Of a stretch of DNA of 64,000 nucleotides, positions 52,535-60,720 are shown one piece after another. Each line of letters opens with the position of its first letter. The first letter of the stretch is position 1. The translations under genes were made by a program, and so were the position numbers. Below the pieces are notes generated by a model. That model saw nothing but the letters and a program-made list of their open reading frames with translations. It was not told the DNA's origin and searched no databases. Source of the stretch: Paenibacillus sinensis (GTDB lineage: Bacteria > Bacillota > Bacilli > Paenibacillales > Paenibacillaceae); contig NZ_JAHCMB010000121.1 in the NCBI RefSeq assembly GCF_019904155.1, positions 62,001-126,000 of the forward strand, in the 5' to 3' direction.

Positions 52535-55500
52535 ATGGGTTATTCCATTCAAAAACCACCATCTAACCAACAACGGAGGTACATAAGGCCGATGCGTAAA
52601 AAGAATATTGCGAAGTTTCTGATATTTCTGCTGCTTGTCACCCAGTTGGCCTATGGATTTGGCTCGACGCCGCGTGCGGAAGCTGCGCAAATCGATCAAG
52701 ATCGAAATATCATTACGAGTGTCTCCATGGCTGTCTATGACAAGAACGGAAACACAGTCACGGATGCAGTGTACGAGCAAGGTTCCAAGGTTCAATTGGA
52801 CTACACCTGGGAGCTCCCTTCGACACCCAAGTATCAAAGCGGGGACACCTACACATTTAAGCTCCCCGACGCGTTCAAAATGTACAATGACGTTCAAGGA
52901 CCGCTGACCTTTGAGGGGATAAGTGTCGGCACCTTTACGGCCATTGCAGCCACGCATGAAGTGGTCATGACGTTCAACGATTATATGGAAACGCATGATC
53001 CGGTTCATGGCACGCTGACCCTTAAGACGGAATTTGACAAGCAGGTTATAGTAGGCTCCTCAGAGCAGACCGTCGTATTTCCGTTCAATGGAGGGAACTG
53101 CAACGTAACGCTGTTCTTCAAGCCGGCGAACGCCTCAATCATTGAAAAATCCGGGACGCCCCGCGGATTTAACGCCAAGGCCATCGATTGGCAGGTCGAC
53201 GTGAACAAGGTACTGAACAGTGTATATCAGGCACAGGTGACTGACGAAATTCCTGCCGGTCTAACGCTCACGACCCCGCTTGACGTTAAAGTCTATGAGC
53301 TGAACGTTAATCTTGACGGTACGGCCTCGCAGGGCAGCCTCGTTAACGGAAGCCTGTATACGCTGGATACAACCGGCGGAAACCTGAAGCTGAATTTTGT
53401 GAATTCTCCGATAACCAAGGCATACCGGATTCAGTATTCCACGAAAATTGATGATGTGGACGCCGCCAGCTTTACGAACAAGGCGATCATCTCGGGGACC
53501 AATCAGCCTGCAACATCGGCGACGGCGACGGCAACTGTGAACTACGGCAAGCCTCTCGCCAAGTCCGTAGATCAATACAATGCCAGCACGCAGACCATTT
53601 CCTGGTCTGTCAAATACAATTACAATGAGAGAGCTATTGACCAGAGCGTTGCTTGGATCAGCGACTACTTCGATGATGTCCACAGCCTTGTTCCCGGCAC
53701 ACTGACAGTCTATCCGGTCACGCTCGATTCCTCAGGTAATGAGACGAAAGGCGCTGCGCTGCCGGCTTCGGATTACTTGGTGACGCCGCAGACTGACGCA
53801 ACCAAGCATCTGGAAGGGTTCAAGCTGCAGTTCAACAACAATGTCACGTCCGCGTACCGGATCGAGTATCAGACCAAATCGGATGACCGCGTCTATGATT
53901 CGGCCACGATTCATAACAGCGTGATCTCGGGAACCGTTGCCGTTCCGGCAACCGCCCAGAAGGATATATCACAGGTCGTCATCGATAAAGGTACGGGAAC
54001 CGCTGATTATGTGAACAAGACGATAGGCTGGAACATCAAAATCAACGGCGACAAGTACGATATGTACAATGTCAAACTGACGGACAGCTTCCCTCAGGGC
54101 GGCCTGACGTTTATTCCTTCCACCCTGGTGATTAAGGACGAGAGCGGGACTACTGTACCTTCCACCGTGTTTAATGTGACTTACGTCACTCCGGTGACGG
54201 TGAACGAGGGCTTTACGATTGAATTCACCCAGCCGCTGCATGGGCCATATACGATCAGCTATCAGACCGAATTTAATAATGACTGGCTGACGTACGACTG
54301 GCTTGACCCTGCGAAGTCGGCGTCTTACAAGAATAACGCGCATATCGAATGGAAGGAGTCGGCGTCAGCTACCGCAGTGCTGGACAAGGACGATACGGCA
54401 ACCTTCGATCCGCGCGCCGAAGTGAAGAACAACGGCTTCAAGAGCGGGTCCTATAACGCAGTTACCAAGGAAATCACCTGGACTGTAGGCCTCAATTACA
54501 ATGGCAAAAGCTTGAACAACGCCATATTGACGGATACCCTCCCGGCAGCCGAAGAACAGGCGATTATTCCAGATTCGGTGAAAGTGTATCACATGGATAT
54601 TGCGTCAAACGGCAACCCATCCCCGGGTGTAAGCGTCGATGAGGACGATTATACGGTGAACTATGCCAATCCGCTTCAGGTTACGTTCAAAGATCCCATT
54701 AATTCGGGATATTACGTCGTGTTCAAGACGAGCCTGACCGGAGAATTGGTGGGAGCGACCGCGAACAACTCGGCTCAATTGACCGCAGATGGCGACAATG
54801 CTTCCAAGGTTCTAACCGCATCGGTGAACATCCCGCAAGGGGGCGAGTACGTCGACAAGACGGGCGCGCAGAGCGGCGCCAAAATCAATTGGACCGTCAA
54901 CATCAACCGCAACCAATCTCATGTGGAAGATGCAGTAATCAAGGACGATCCAAGTGATAATCAGCTTCTGCTGCCTGATTCCTTCCACCTCTATCCGACC
55001 AAGGTAACAACGGGCGGAACAGTGACCAAGGATACGACGAAGCCGGAGCTTGTCAAAGGCACGGATTATACGCTTGAGATTGTTACTGATGATAATACCG
55101 GCAAGCAGAGCTTTACGCTGGGCTTCACTTCGGCTATTGACAATGCGTATATTCTGGAATACCAATCGTTGATCGTAGCGAATAACGGGGATACCGTCGG
55201 GAATAAAGTATCTTTCGAAGGCAAGAACCGGGTTAGCGTTACGAAAGATACGACCAAGGAAATCATCGTAGGCGTCACCAGCGGCTCGGGTACGGGCAGC
55301 GGCGTCAGAAGTGTTCTGACTGTGAAAAAGGTGGACGAGAATGATTCGTCCAAGCTGCTTAGCGGGGCGACTTACGAGCTGTATCGCGTGTCCGGCACTG
55401 ACCGGGCGCTGGCAGGTACAGCGACCACGGGAACAGATGGAACGGCACAATTCAAGAATCTGTGGGCCGGCAGCTATGTGCTGATCGAGACCCAGGCGCC

Positions 55501-56488
55501 GACAGGTTATGTGCTTGATAACCAGGAGTATCCTGTGACGCTCAATTCGGCGACCACCATCACGCGGACGAATAAACTGGTGCCATCGCCGTCGCCATCA
55601 CCGTCACCAGTAACGCCATCAGCTGCGCCGCCGTCGCCAACACCAATACCATCGCCGACGCCAACGCCATCAGCACTGCCGCCTGTTACGGCCTCGGTCG
55701 CGCCATCCGTAGCGCCATCTGTGGCGCCATCTGTAGCGCCATCCGTAGCGCCATCTGTAGCGCCAACGGTGTCAGAAGCGCCGACGGTGTCGGAAGCTCC
55801 AACGGTGTCAGAAGCACCAGCGGTTTCGGCAGCGCCAGCATCGGAAGTGCCTTCAGCGACGCCTGAGCAGCCAACACCTGCGCCGGTAGCGGGCGGATCG
55901 GTGACACCAACGCCTTCAGCGACGCCGACAACAACTCCGTCCGCAACGCCGACGCCATCGGGCACGCCGGCCACGGCAGCTCCTTCGGCCACACCTTCGA
56001 CCGCTCCGGCGGTATCGGCCACTCCGGCTGTACCGCAGCCTTCTCCATCGGCTATCCCCACACCGGATGCGCTGCAGGAGAAGACGATCCAGGATACGCC
56101 GATTGAGGGCGAGATTCCGCTGGGTGGCAATCCAAAGGTAGGCGAACAGCCCGATCACGGCAAGATTGAGCTGAGACCGGATGGCAAATGGGTCTATACA
56201 CCAGATCCTGGCTACACCGGACCTGATAAATTTACCATTATTACAACAGATGAGAACGGCAATGAACAGGAGACGGAAATCGACATTCTGGTTGACGAAA
56301 TACCAACCGGGGTGGTGGTGGCTTCACCTTCTCCGGAGGGAACAGGAGGCAAGAAAGGCAACTCCGGCGTTCTTCCGAAGACGGGAGAAGCCAGCCATTT
56401 CCCTCTCTATGCAGGCGGAGCCGGGCTTGTTCTGATCGGACTGATCTTGACGAGGCTGACCAGACGCAGCGGCCGTTCGGGACAATGA
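52535..56488 (+). CDS. LPXTG-anchored multidomain surface adhesin
   Basis: A 1317-residue cell-wall protein. An extended signal region holds a hydrophobic core (FLIFLLLVTQLAYGFG) ending near AEAA. About five tandem domains to residue 915 resemble collagen-binding/SdrD-like adhesion folds: each has a W-x-V start such as IDWQVDVNK, ISWSVKYN, IGWNIKING, ITWTVGLN, INWTVNIN, followed by VTDEIP/LTDSFP and AYRIQYST-like strands. A SpaA/Cna-B domain (about 924-1012) carries TVKKVD and the likely isopeptide Glu 985. A Pro/Ser/Ala stalk (1013-1185), a further beta domain, and LPKTG (1280-1284) with a hydrophobic helix and basic tail complete it. Sortase should anchor it. ATG 52535 has AGGAGGG 4 bases away; ATG 52592 is possible. 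Confidence 0.9.
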   Translation: MGYSIQKPPSNQQRRYIRPMRKKNIAKFLIFLLLVTQLAYGFGSTPRAEAAQIDQDRNIITSVSMAVYDKNGNTVTDAVYEQGSKVQLDYTWELPSTPKYQSGDTYTFKLPDAFKMYNDVQGPLTFEGISVGTFTAIAATHEVVMTFNDYMETHDPVHGTLTLKTEFDKQVIVGSSEQTVVFPFNGGNCNVTLFFKPANASIIEKSGTPRGFNAKAIDWQVDVNKVLNSVYQAQVTDEIPAGLTLTTPLDVKVYELNVNLDGTASQGSLVNGSLYTLDTTGGNLKLNFVNSPITKAYRIQYSTKIDDVDAASFTNKAIISGTNQPATSATATATVNYGKPLAKSVDQYNASTQTISWSVKYNYNERAIDQSVAWISDYFDDVHSLVPGTLTVYPVTLDSSGNETKGAALPASDYLVTPQTDATKHLEGFKLQFNNNVTSAYRIEYQTKSDDRVYDSATIHNSVISGTVAVPATAQKDISQVVIDKGTGTADYVNKTIGWNIKINGDKYDMYNVKLTDSFPQGGLTFIPSTLVIKDESGTTVPSTVFNVTYVTPVTVNEGFTIEFTQPLHGPYTISYQTEFNNDWLTYDWLDPAKSASYKNNAHIEWKESASATAVLDKDDTATFDPRAEVKNNGFKSGSYNAVTKEITWTVGLNYNGKSLNNAILTDTLPAAEEQAIIPDSVKVYHMDIASNGNPSPGVSVDEDDYTVNYANPLQVTFKDPINSGYYVVFKTSLTGELVGATANNSAQLTADGDNASKVLTASVNIPQGGEYVDKTGAQSGAKINWTVNINRNQSHVEDAVIKDDPSDNQLLLPDSFHLYPTKVTTGGTVTKDTTKPELVKGTDYTLEIVTDDNTGKQSFTLGFTSAIDNAYILEYQSLIVANNGDTVGNKVSFEGKNRVSVTKDTTKEIIVGVTSGSGTGSGVRSVLTVKKVDENDSSKLLSGATYELYRVSGTDRALAGTATTGTDGTAQFKNLWAGSYVLIETQAPTGYVLDNQEYPVTLNSATTITRTNKLVPSPSPSPSPVTPSAAPPSPTPIPSPTPTPSALPPVTASVAPSVAPSVAPSVAPSVAPSVAPTVSEAPTVSEAPTVSEAPAVSAAPASEVPSATPEQPTPAPVAGGSVTPTPSATPTTTPSATPTPSGTPATAAPSATPSTAPAVSATPAVPQPSPSAIPTPDALQEKTIQDTPIEGEIPLGGNPKVGEQPDHGKIELRPDGKWVYTPDPGYTGPDKFTIITTDENGNEQETEIDILVDEIPTGVVVASPSPEGTGGKKGNSGVLPKTGEASHFPLYAGGAGLVLIGLILTRLTRRSGRSGQ
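55700..55834 (+). repeat. Repeats coding the adhesin stalk
   Basis: Five 12-nt units like GCGCCATCYGTA (Val-Ala-Pro-Ser, 55700-55759) are followed by four 18-nt units (Thr-Val-Ser-Glu-Ala-Pro type, 55763-55834). Unit lengths are multiples of three, so copy-number change would alter stalk length without breaking the frame. Confidence 0.85.
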
Positions 56489-56513
56489 TGAATAACACTG
56501 ACTAAATAACAAT

Positions 56514-56546
56514 AACACCCTGGCCGGGCTTCCGGTCAGGGTGTTT
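56514..56546 (+). terminator. Terminator between the adhesin and the response regulator
   Basis: AACACCCTG (56514-56522) pairs with CAGGGTGTT (56537-56545), inner CCGG/CCGG, followed by TT. Confidence 0.82.
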
Positions 56547-56551
56547 TGCGG

Positions 56552-57697
56552 CTACAGCTTTTTCAGATTATGGGCCCGCCACTGCATGTACCACATCTTG
56601 ATCGCTGAGGGAACCTCGATGCCAAGCTCTTCACTCAGCAGCTTCTCCAGCGCTTGGTATTGCTCTTCCACAGCCGCATGCTCTCCCATGCTTTCATACA
56701 ATTTCATCAAGCCCCAATGCCCCTGCTCGAAAAGGGGTTGAAGCTCCACTATTTTCCGGTAGACGATAATCGCTTCGAGAGCCCTTCCGCATTCCGCGTA
56801 GAACTCTGCCAATTCCGCTCCATGGTGCAGCAGGATGGTCCGCAGCCGCTGCCGTTCGCTTTCCGCCCACATATAATCATAAGCTCCGAGATAATCCCCT
56901 ATGTACAGCTCGAACAGTTGCTGATGACTGCCGCAGTTGAGGGCATTGACAGGCCCCAATTGGAAGATGCCCTGCTCCCACTCCATAGCATCAATCCGGA
57001 CGCCTTCGGTCATCAGCGAATACCCACCGCCATCGGCATTGACGAGCTGGAGATCGACACCAGCCTGCTTCAGGCATTGCCGGACCTGATAGATGGTCGT
57101 GTACAGATGGGCGTAAGCCTGTTTGGACTGAAAGTCCGGCCACAGCAGCTCGATTAACCGGTCCTTGCTGACGAAGCGGTTCCGGTTATGCAGCAGATAG
57201 GCGAATAATTCCTGCGCTTTTGCCGTGCGCCACTTCATCCCTTCGATCGGACGGCCTCCACGCAGAAAGCGCAGCGATTGCAGACAGCCAATCATAATGG
57301 CATTCTCCGGGCCAGACGGGGCTGGTGCGGAGCGGGATATTCGATCTTTGAGCCGCAGCAGCGTTTTATGGAACCGTTCCTGCCGGACCGGCTTCAGCAC
57401 ATAATCGAGCGCATTCACTTCAAAGGCCTCCAGCGCATACTTATTGTACGCGGTAACAAAGACGATTTCTGTCTGGGGACATAGCTCCAGCATCCGTACC
57501 GCCGCCTCCAGGCCGTCGATCTCGGGCATGTCGATATCCAGAAAGATTACATCGGGCTTGAGCGCCGGCAGCGCCCTGATGGCTTCCAGGGGATCGATAA
57601 ATGTCCCGGCAATCTGAACATCAGGGGATTCCTTCAGCATAAGCTCCAGTTTGATCAAAGCAAGCCGCTCATCATCCACAAGCACTGCTTGAATCAC
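56552..57697 (-). CDS. Response regulator with SARP-type DNA-binding and BTAD domains
   Basis: A 381-residue regulator. The receiver domain (1-120) has AVLVDDERLAL, the phosphorylation site in DVIFLDIDMPEIDG (Asp near residue 53), VFVTAYNKYALEAF and the Lys in LKPVRQERF. It is followed by a winged-helix OmpR-like domain (LFAYLLHNRNRFVSKDRLIE, LWPD) and a BTAD/TPR domain of about 130 residues ending GIEVPSA. This plan occurs in Paenibacillus regulators paired with sensor kinases, but no kinase gene adjoins. GTG 57697 is preferred, with GGAGGT 8 bases upstream; ATG 57703 sits on that site. It is convergent with the adhesin gene. Confidence 0.87.
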   Translation of the reverse strand: MIQAVLVDDERLALIKLELMLKESPDVQIAGTFIDPLEAIRALPALKPDVIFLDIDMPEIDGLEAAVRMLELCPQTEIVFVTAYNKYALEAFEVNALDYVLKPVRQERFHKTLLRLKDRISRSAPAPSGPENAIMIGCLQSLRFLRGGRPIEGMKWRTAKAQELFAYLLHNRNRFVSKDRLIELLWPDFQSKQAYAHLYTTIYQVRQCLKQAGVDLQLVNADGGGYSLMTEGVRIDAMEWEQGIFQLGPVNALNCGSHQQLFELYIGDYLGAYDYMWAESERQRLRTILLHHGAELAEFYAECGRALEAIIVYRKIVELQPLFEQGHWGLMKLYESMGEHAAVEEQYQALEKLLSEELGIEVPSAIKMWYMQWRAHNLKKL

Positions 57698-57798
57698 ATC
57701 CATTCACCTCCGGATAATATTCCATAACCTTTATATCGCCATACCTGTCCATTTTGCAAATAAGGCATCGCAAGTTTCTTGAATGATGGATCATATTC

Positions 57799-57826
57799 GT
57801 TAACCTGAATGGACTTTTTTCGTGTA
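57799..57826 (+). promoter_or_regulatory. ECF-type promoter of the sigma factor operon
   Basis: GTTAACC (about 57799-57805) and CGTGTA (57821-57826) are spaced 15 bases from AACC to CGTG, with a T run between. This resembles the AAC/CGT pattern of ECF sigma promoters and suggests autoregulation. Confidence 0.55.
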
Positions 57827-57914
57827 AGATATGGGACGAAGACAATGTATTTTTTGTTGCAGGGTAAAAGCAAATCCATTCGTCAAATGATATATAGAGG
57901 GGGAGGGGAGAAAG

Positions 57915-58457
57915 CTGGAAGAAGCGGAATGGATATCAGCCGTGCTGAACGGCGACCGCCAAGCCTTTGCGCATTTGGTGACGCGCTATCAGGCCATGGT
58001 ATACCGGGTTTGCGTCAAAATTACAGGAGAATCCGAGTCGGCCAAAGATATGGCCCAGGAAGTATTCATTAAGGCTTACAAGGCCCTTCCCTCCTTCCGG
58101 GGACAATCCTCGTTCTCTACATGGCTGTATCGGATTGCCTATCATGCCTGTCTCGATTACAAACGGTCGAATGACAGGGAATGGCGCTATCGCACTTCTG
58201 CGGATGTTACGGAGAATGATTATGTCACCTCCAGGACACCGGAGCAGGATGTGTTGCGCAAAGAGGCCTCCGAAGAACTGGGCCAAAGTGTGAACAGCCT
58301 TGCCGAACCGTACCGGTCGGTCGTGCAGCTGTACTACTTCAATCAGCAGTCCTATCAACAAATTGCGGAAGCCAGGGGCGTGTCGGTCAAAACCGTAGAA
58401 TCCCAGCTGTACCGCGCCAGACAGATGATGCGAAGGAAAGGGGAGATGTGGGAATGA
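57915..58457 (+). CDS. ECF RNA polymerase sigma factor, probable CTG start
   Basis: A 180-residue sigma-70 family protein. Region 2 runs ISAVLNGDRQAFAHLVTRYQ to DMAQEVFIKAYKALPSFRGQ and STWLYRIAYHACLDYKR; region 4 has SLAEPYRSVVQLYYF, YQQIAEARGVSVKTVESQLYRARQMMR. It is an ECF factor of the SigW/SigX type, directing envelope-stress genes. No ATG, GTG or TTG lies in frame upstream of GTG 57942, which would cut off conserved region 2 start and sits 31 bases from the ribosome site. CTG 57915 follows GGGAGGGGAG by 4 bases and gives the N-terminus EEAEWISAVLNGD, as expected. Start confidence moderate. Confidence 0.9.
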   Translation: MEEAEWISAVLNGDRQAFAHLVTRYQAMVYRVCVKITGESESAKDMAQEVFIKAYKALPSFRGQSSFSTWLYRIAYHACLDYKRSNDREWRYRTSADVTENDYVTSRTPEQDVLRKEASEELGQSVNSLAEPYRSVVQLYYFNQQSYQQIAEARGVSVKTVESQLYRARQMMRRKGEMWE

Positions 58458-58924
58458 GATGCGAACAGATAATGGAATGGTTTCCCCGGTATTTACAAGG
58501 AAGCTTGTCTCCCCTGGAGACGCGTGAAGTTACGCGCCATCTCGGATCATGTCCCGCCTGTGCGCGGTGGCTGGAGGAAGTCCGGGAGATGGAAGCACTC
58601 TGGAAAGAGATGGAGCCGGATTTCGGCATGCACTCGGCGCAGAGTGGAGAGGTTCCTGATCTTGTCATACCGGTCATGGCCGAAATCGAGAAGTTGGAAG
58701 CAAGCCGCAGGGATGCCGGAGCGAAGCCGCAGGTGACGGGCAGACGCTTTCAGGTCAGAACCTCATGGCTGCATTATGGGCTCGCTGCCTGTCTTACCTT
58801 CGTTCTGGTTCAATTTGGCGTGTTCGAGCATTTGGGCTACGGTTTATCAGAAATGAACGGCCATATGTCAACTTCGGTTACGGAGTTCTTCGGGGCTTCA
58901 AACACGCAAGTTCATGGCAAATAA
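58454..58924 (+). CDS. Anti-sigma factor with zinc-binding domain
   Basis: A 156-residue protein. The N-terminal ZAS/zf-HC2 domain has CEQIMEWFPRYLQGSLSPLE and HLGSCPAC (HxxxCxxC zinc ligands near residue 30), then a linker and one membrane segment (YGLAACLTFVLVQFGVF near residue 112). It should hold the preceding sigma factor inactive at the membrane until envelope stress. ATG 58454 overlaps the sigma stop (ATGA) and has GGGGAG 8 bases upstream, so the two are made in fixed ratio. Confidence 0.88.
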   Translation: MRCEQIMEWFPRYLQGSLSPLETREVTRHLGSCPACARWLEEVREMEALWKEMEPDFGMHSAQSGEVPDLVIPVMAEIEKLEASRRDAGAKPQVTGRRFQVRTSWLHYGLAACLTFVLVQFGVFEHLGYGLSEMNGHMSTSVTEFFGASNTQVHGK

Positions 58925-58986
58925 CGAGTGAAAGCTCCGGCACAATAGCCGGGTGAAACCTATTCAGTGATTCGGGAGGAACTTAC

Positions 58987-59493
58987 ATGATTAAGAAGAA
59001 ACGCTGGCTAACCTTTATGCTGGCTATGGCGCCCGGGGTCGGGCATCTGTACCTGGGATTCAAAAAGCAGGGCCTGCAGTTTATGATCGGCGCCTTTATC
59101 TGCATCATCTTCATACCTTCGATGCCGTCGGTCTTTCCCTTCGCCTTGGCGGCGCTGTGGTTCTACCAACTGTTCGACGCCTTGCAGAGGGCGACCTGGA
59201 ACAAGATGGCCGCTGCGGAATACGACCGGATGATGTATAGCCAGGATATGTATGGCGGTGATCTGCCGTGGCCGCCCCTGTCCATGCCGCATATGCCCGA
59301 TTATCCGAAGGATGACCTGGATTCGGCCTGGGTGGGAGGCGCCTGTATCCTCGCAGGTTTCCTGCTCCTGTTGATTACGGCGTTCCCCGACCTGTGGCGG
59401 CTGCTTACGGATATCAACATCGGCACGATTCTGCTGTCGCTGGGGCTGATCGCCTATGGTTATCACATGCTTAAGAAGAATAAAAGGGTATAG
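58987..59493 (+). CDS. Membrane protein with TM2-like N-terminus
   Basis: A 168-residue protein with four hydrophobic segments. APGVGHLYLGFKKQGLQFMI near residue 15 is the TM2-domain pattern, followed by a Pro-rich acidic loop (DLPWPPLSMPHMPDYPKDD) and two C-terminal helices. GGGAGG lies 8 bases before the ATG. Third gene of the sigma factor operon; it may be part of the envelope response. Function unknown. Confidence 0.75.
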   Translation: MIKKKRWLTFMLAMAPGVGHLYLGFKKQGLQFMIGAFICIIFIPSMPSVFPFALAALWFYQLFDALQRATWNKMAAAEYDRMMYSQDMYGGDLPWPPLSMPHMPDYPKDDLDSAWVGGACILAGFLLLLITAFPDLWRLLTDINIGTILLSLGLIAYGYHMLKKNKRV

Positions 59494-59513
59494 AAACGGG
59501 GAAACGATCGATT

Positions 59514-60605
59514 ATGGGCAGATGGAAAATCGGAAGCTTAACGGCAGCGCTCGGCTGCGTTGCGCTTGGTGTCATATTGGTGCTGGTCCAGTTAGGCGTT
59601 CTTACCTATGAGACGCTCGGTTATTTATGGCCGGCTCTGCTCATTATGCTCGGTCTCGAAATGCTGCTCAGACTGCTTGGGCGAAGCGAGACGAAGAGCC
59701 GAACCAGCGGCTGGGCCGTGGTGCTCATTGTGATATTGGGATGCGTCAGCGCGGGACAGTCCGTTCTGGCAGGCGGAACATTTGGCTCGCTGCTGGGACG
59801 GAGCCATCTGGCAGCCATTCAGGGAGAGGTGTCGATCAAGGATACCGTCAAAAAGGTTATCATCTCCATCCCCGGCGGCAAAGTGACCGTCAACGGAACC
59901 GGAGACGGCACGCTGAAATATGAGGGTAGTCTCATGTCGCCTGGCAGCACCAAGGAGGAAAGCCAGCAGACGCTGAACAAGAACTGGCGGGCGGTGGAAG
60001 TAGGGGATACGCTGACCCTTGAGCTGGCATCCGAGAGCAATTGGCTCTCCAGCATCACGATCGGGCTGAATTTCAGTTCGCCCTATCTGAATGTAAGCCT
60101 GCCTTCGAATCTTGAAGTAACCATTCATACATCCGATGGAGCGCTGAACGTGTCCGATCTGCAGGCCGGGGTGAAGGCTGATACTTCGAACGGCAGAATC
60201 GAGATGAAGGATATTCAGGGCGGCGTGGAAGCGGGCTCCAGCAACGGCGCCATACTGCTTCAGCAGGTGGACGGAGGAGCTTCGGTGACAAGCTCGAACG
60301 GTGCGATCACGTTGGAGGATGTGGGAGGCAAGGTGCACGCGAAGAGCAGCAATGGCAAGATCGTCATCCATTCCGGGATTTCAGGAGACTGGGATTGCAA
60401 ATCCAGCAACGGCGCCGTTACGGTAACGGTGCCCAAGAATTCGGACGCCCGAATTATCGCGGATACCAGCAACGGCTCTATGAAAGGCAGCGTGGACTGG
60501 CAGAAGGAAGGGGACGATCACGGAACCGCGACGATCGGCGGAGGTACGCATACCGTGAACCTCAACACGAGTAACGGCAGTGTTACAGCGGATGTGGAGG
60601 AGTAA
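59514..60605 (+). CDS. LiaI/LiaF-like membrane protein with DUF4097 beta-solenoid
   Basis: A 363-residue protein. Residues 1-85 hold three hydrophobic segments arranged as in LiaI/LiaF N-termini (LGVILVLVQLGVLTYETLGY, LWPALLIMLGLEMLLRLLG). Residues 105-360 are a DUF4097 repeat domain rich in SSNGxI/TSNG turns (DTSNGRIEMKDIQGG, SSNGAILLQ, SSNGAITLE, SSNGKIVI, SSNGAVTV, TSNGSM, TSNGSV), expected to form a beta-solenoid outside the membrane. LiaF-type proteins tune envelope-stress signalling. It ends the sigma factor operon, with GGGG about 10 bases before the ATG. Confidence 0.82.
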   Translation: MGRWKIGSLTAALGCVALGVILVLVQLGVLTYETLGYLWPALLIMLGLEMLLRLLGRSETKSRTSGWAVVLIVILGCVSAGQSVLAGGTFGSLLGRSHLAAIQGEVSIKDTVKKVIISIPGGKVTVNGTGDGTLKYEGSLMSPGSTKEESQQTLNKNWRAVEVGDTLTLELASESNWLSSITIGLNFSSPYLNVSLPSNLEVTIHTSDGALNVSDLQAGVKADTSNGRIEMKDIQGGVEAGSSNGAILLQQVDGGASVTSSNGAITLEDVGGKVHAKSSNGKIVIHSGISGDWDCKSSNGAVTVTVPKNSDARIIADTSNGSMKGSVDWQKEGDDHGTATIGGGTHTVNLNTSNGSVTADVEE

Positions 60606-60654
60606 CAAGCAGACTTGACCTGAGATTCATCCTTTCGGAAAATGCGAAAATCAT

Positions 60655-60696
60655 AAAGCCGTACCTCCGGTTGATCGCCGGATGGTACGGCTTTGC
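60655..60696 (+). terminator. Terminator of the ECF sigma operon
   Basis: AAAGCCGTACC (60655-60665) pairs with GGTACGGCTTT (60684-60694), inner CCGG/CCGG. The A run upstream makes it usable by the convergent aldo/keto reductase gene as well. Confidence 0.85.
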
Positions 60697-60720
60697 TTGT
60701 TCCGGACTTGTGAGGCCGGA

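Noticed and set aside
57694..57879. 61-codon minus-strand frame upstream of the response regulator
   Set aside because: It would cover the ECF promoter and shows no protein features; no ribosome site.
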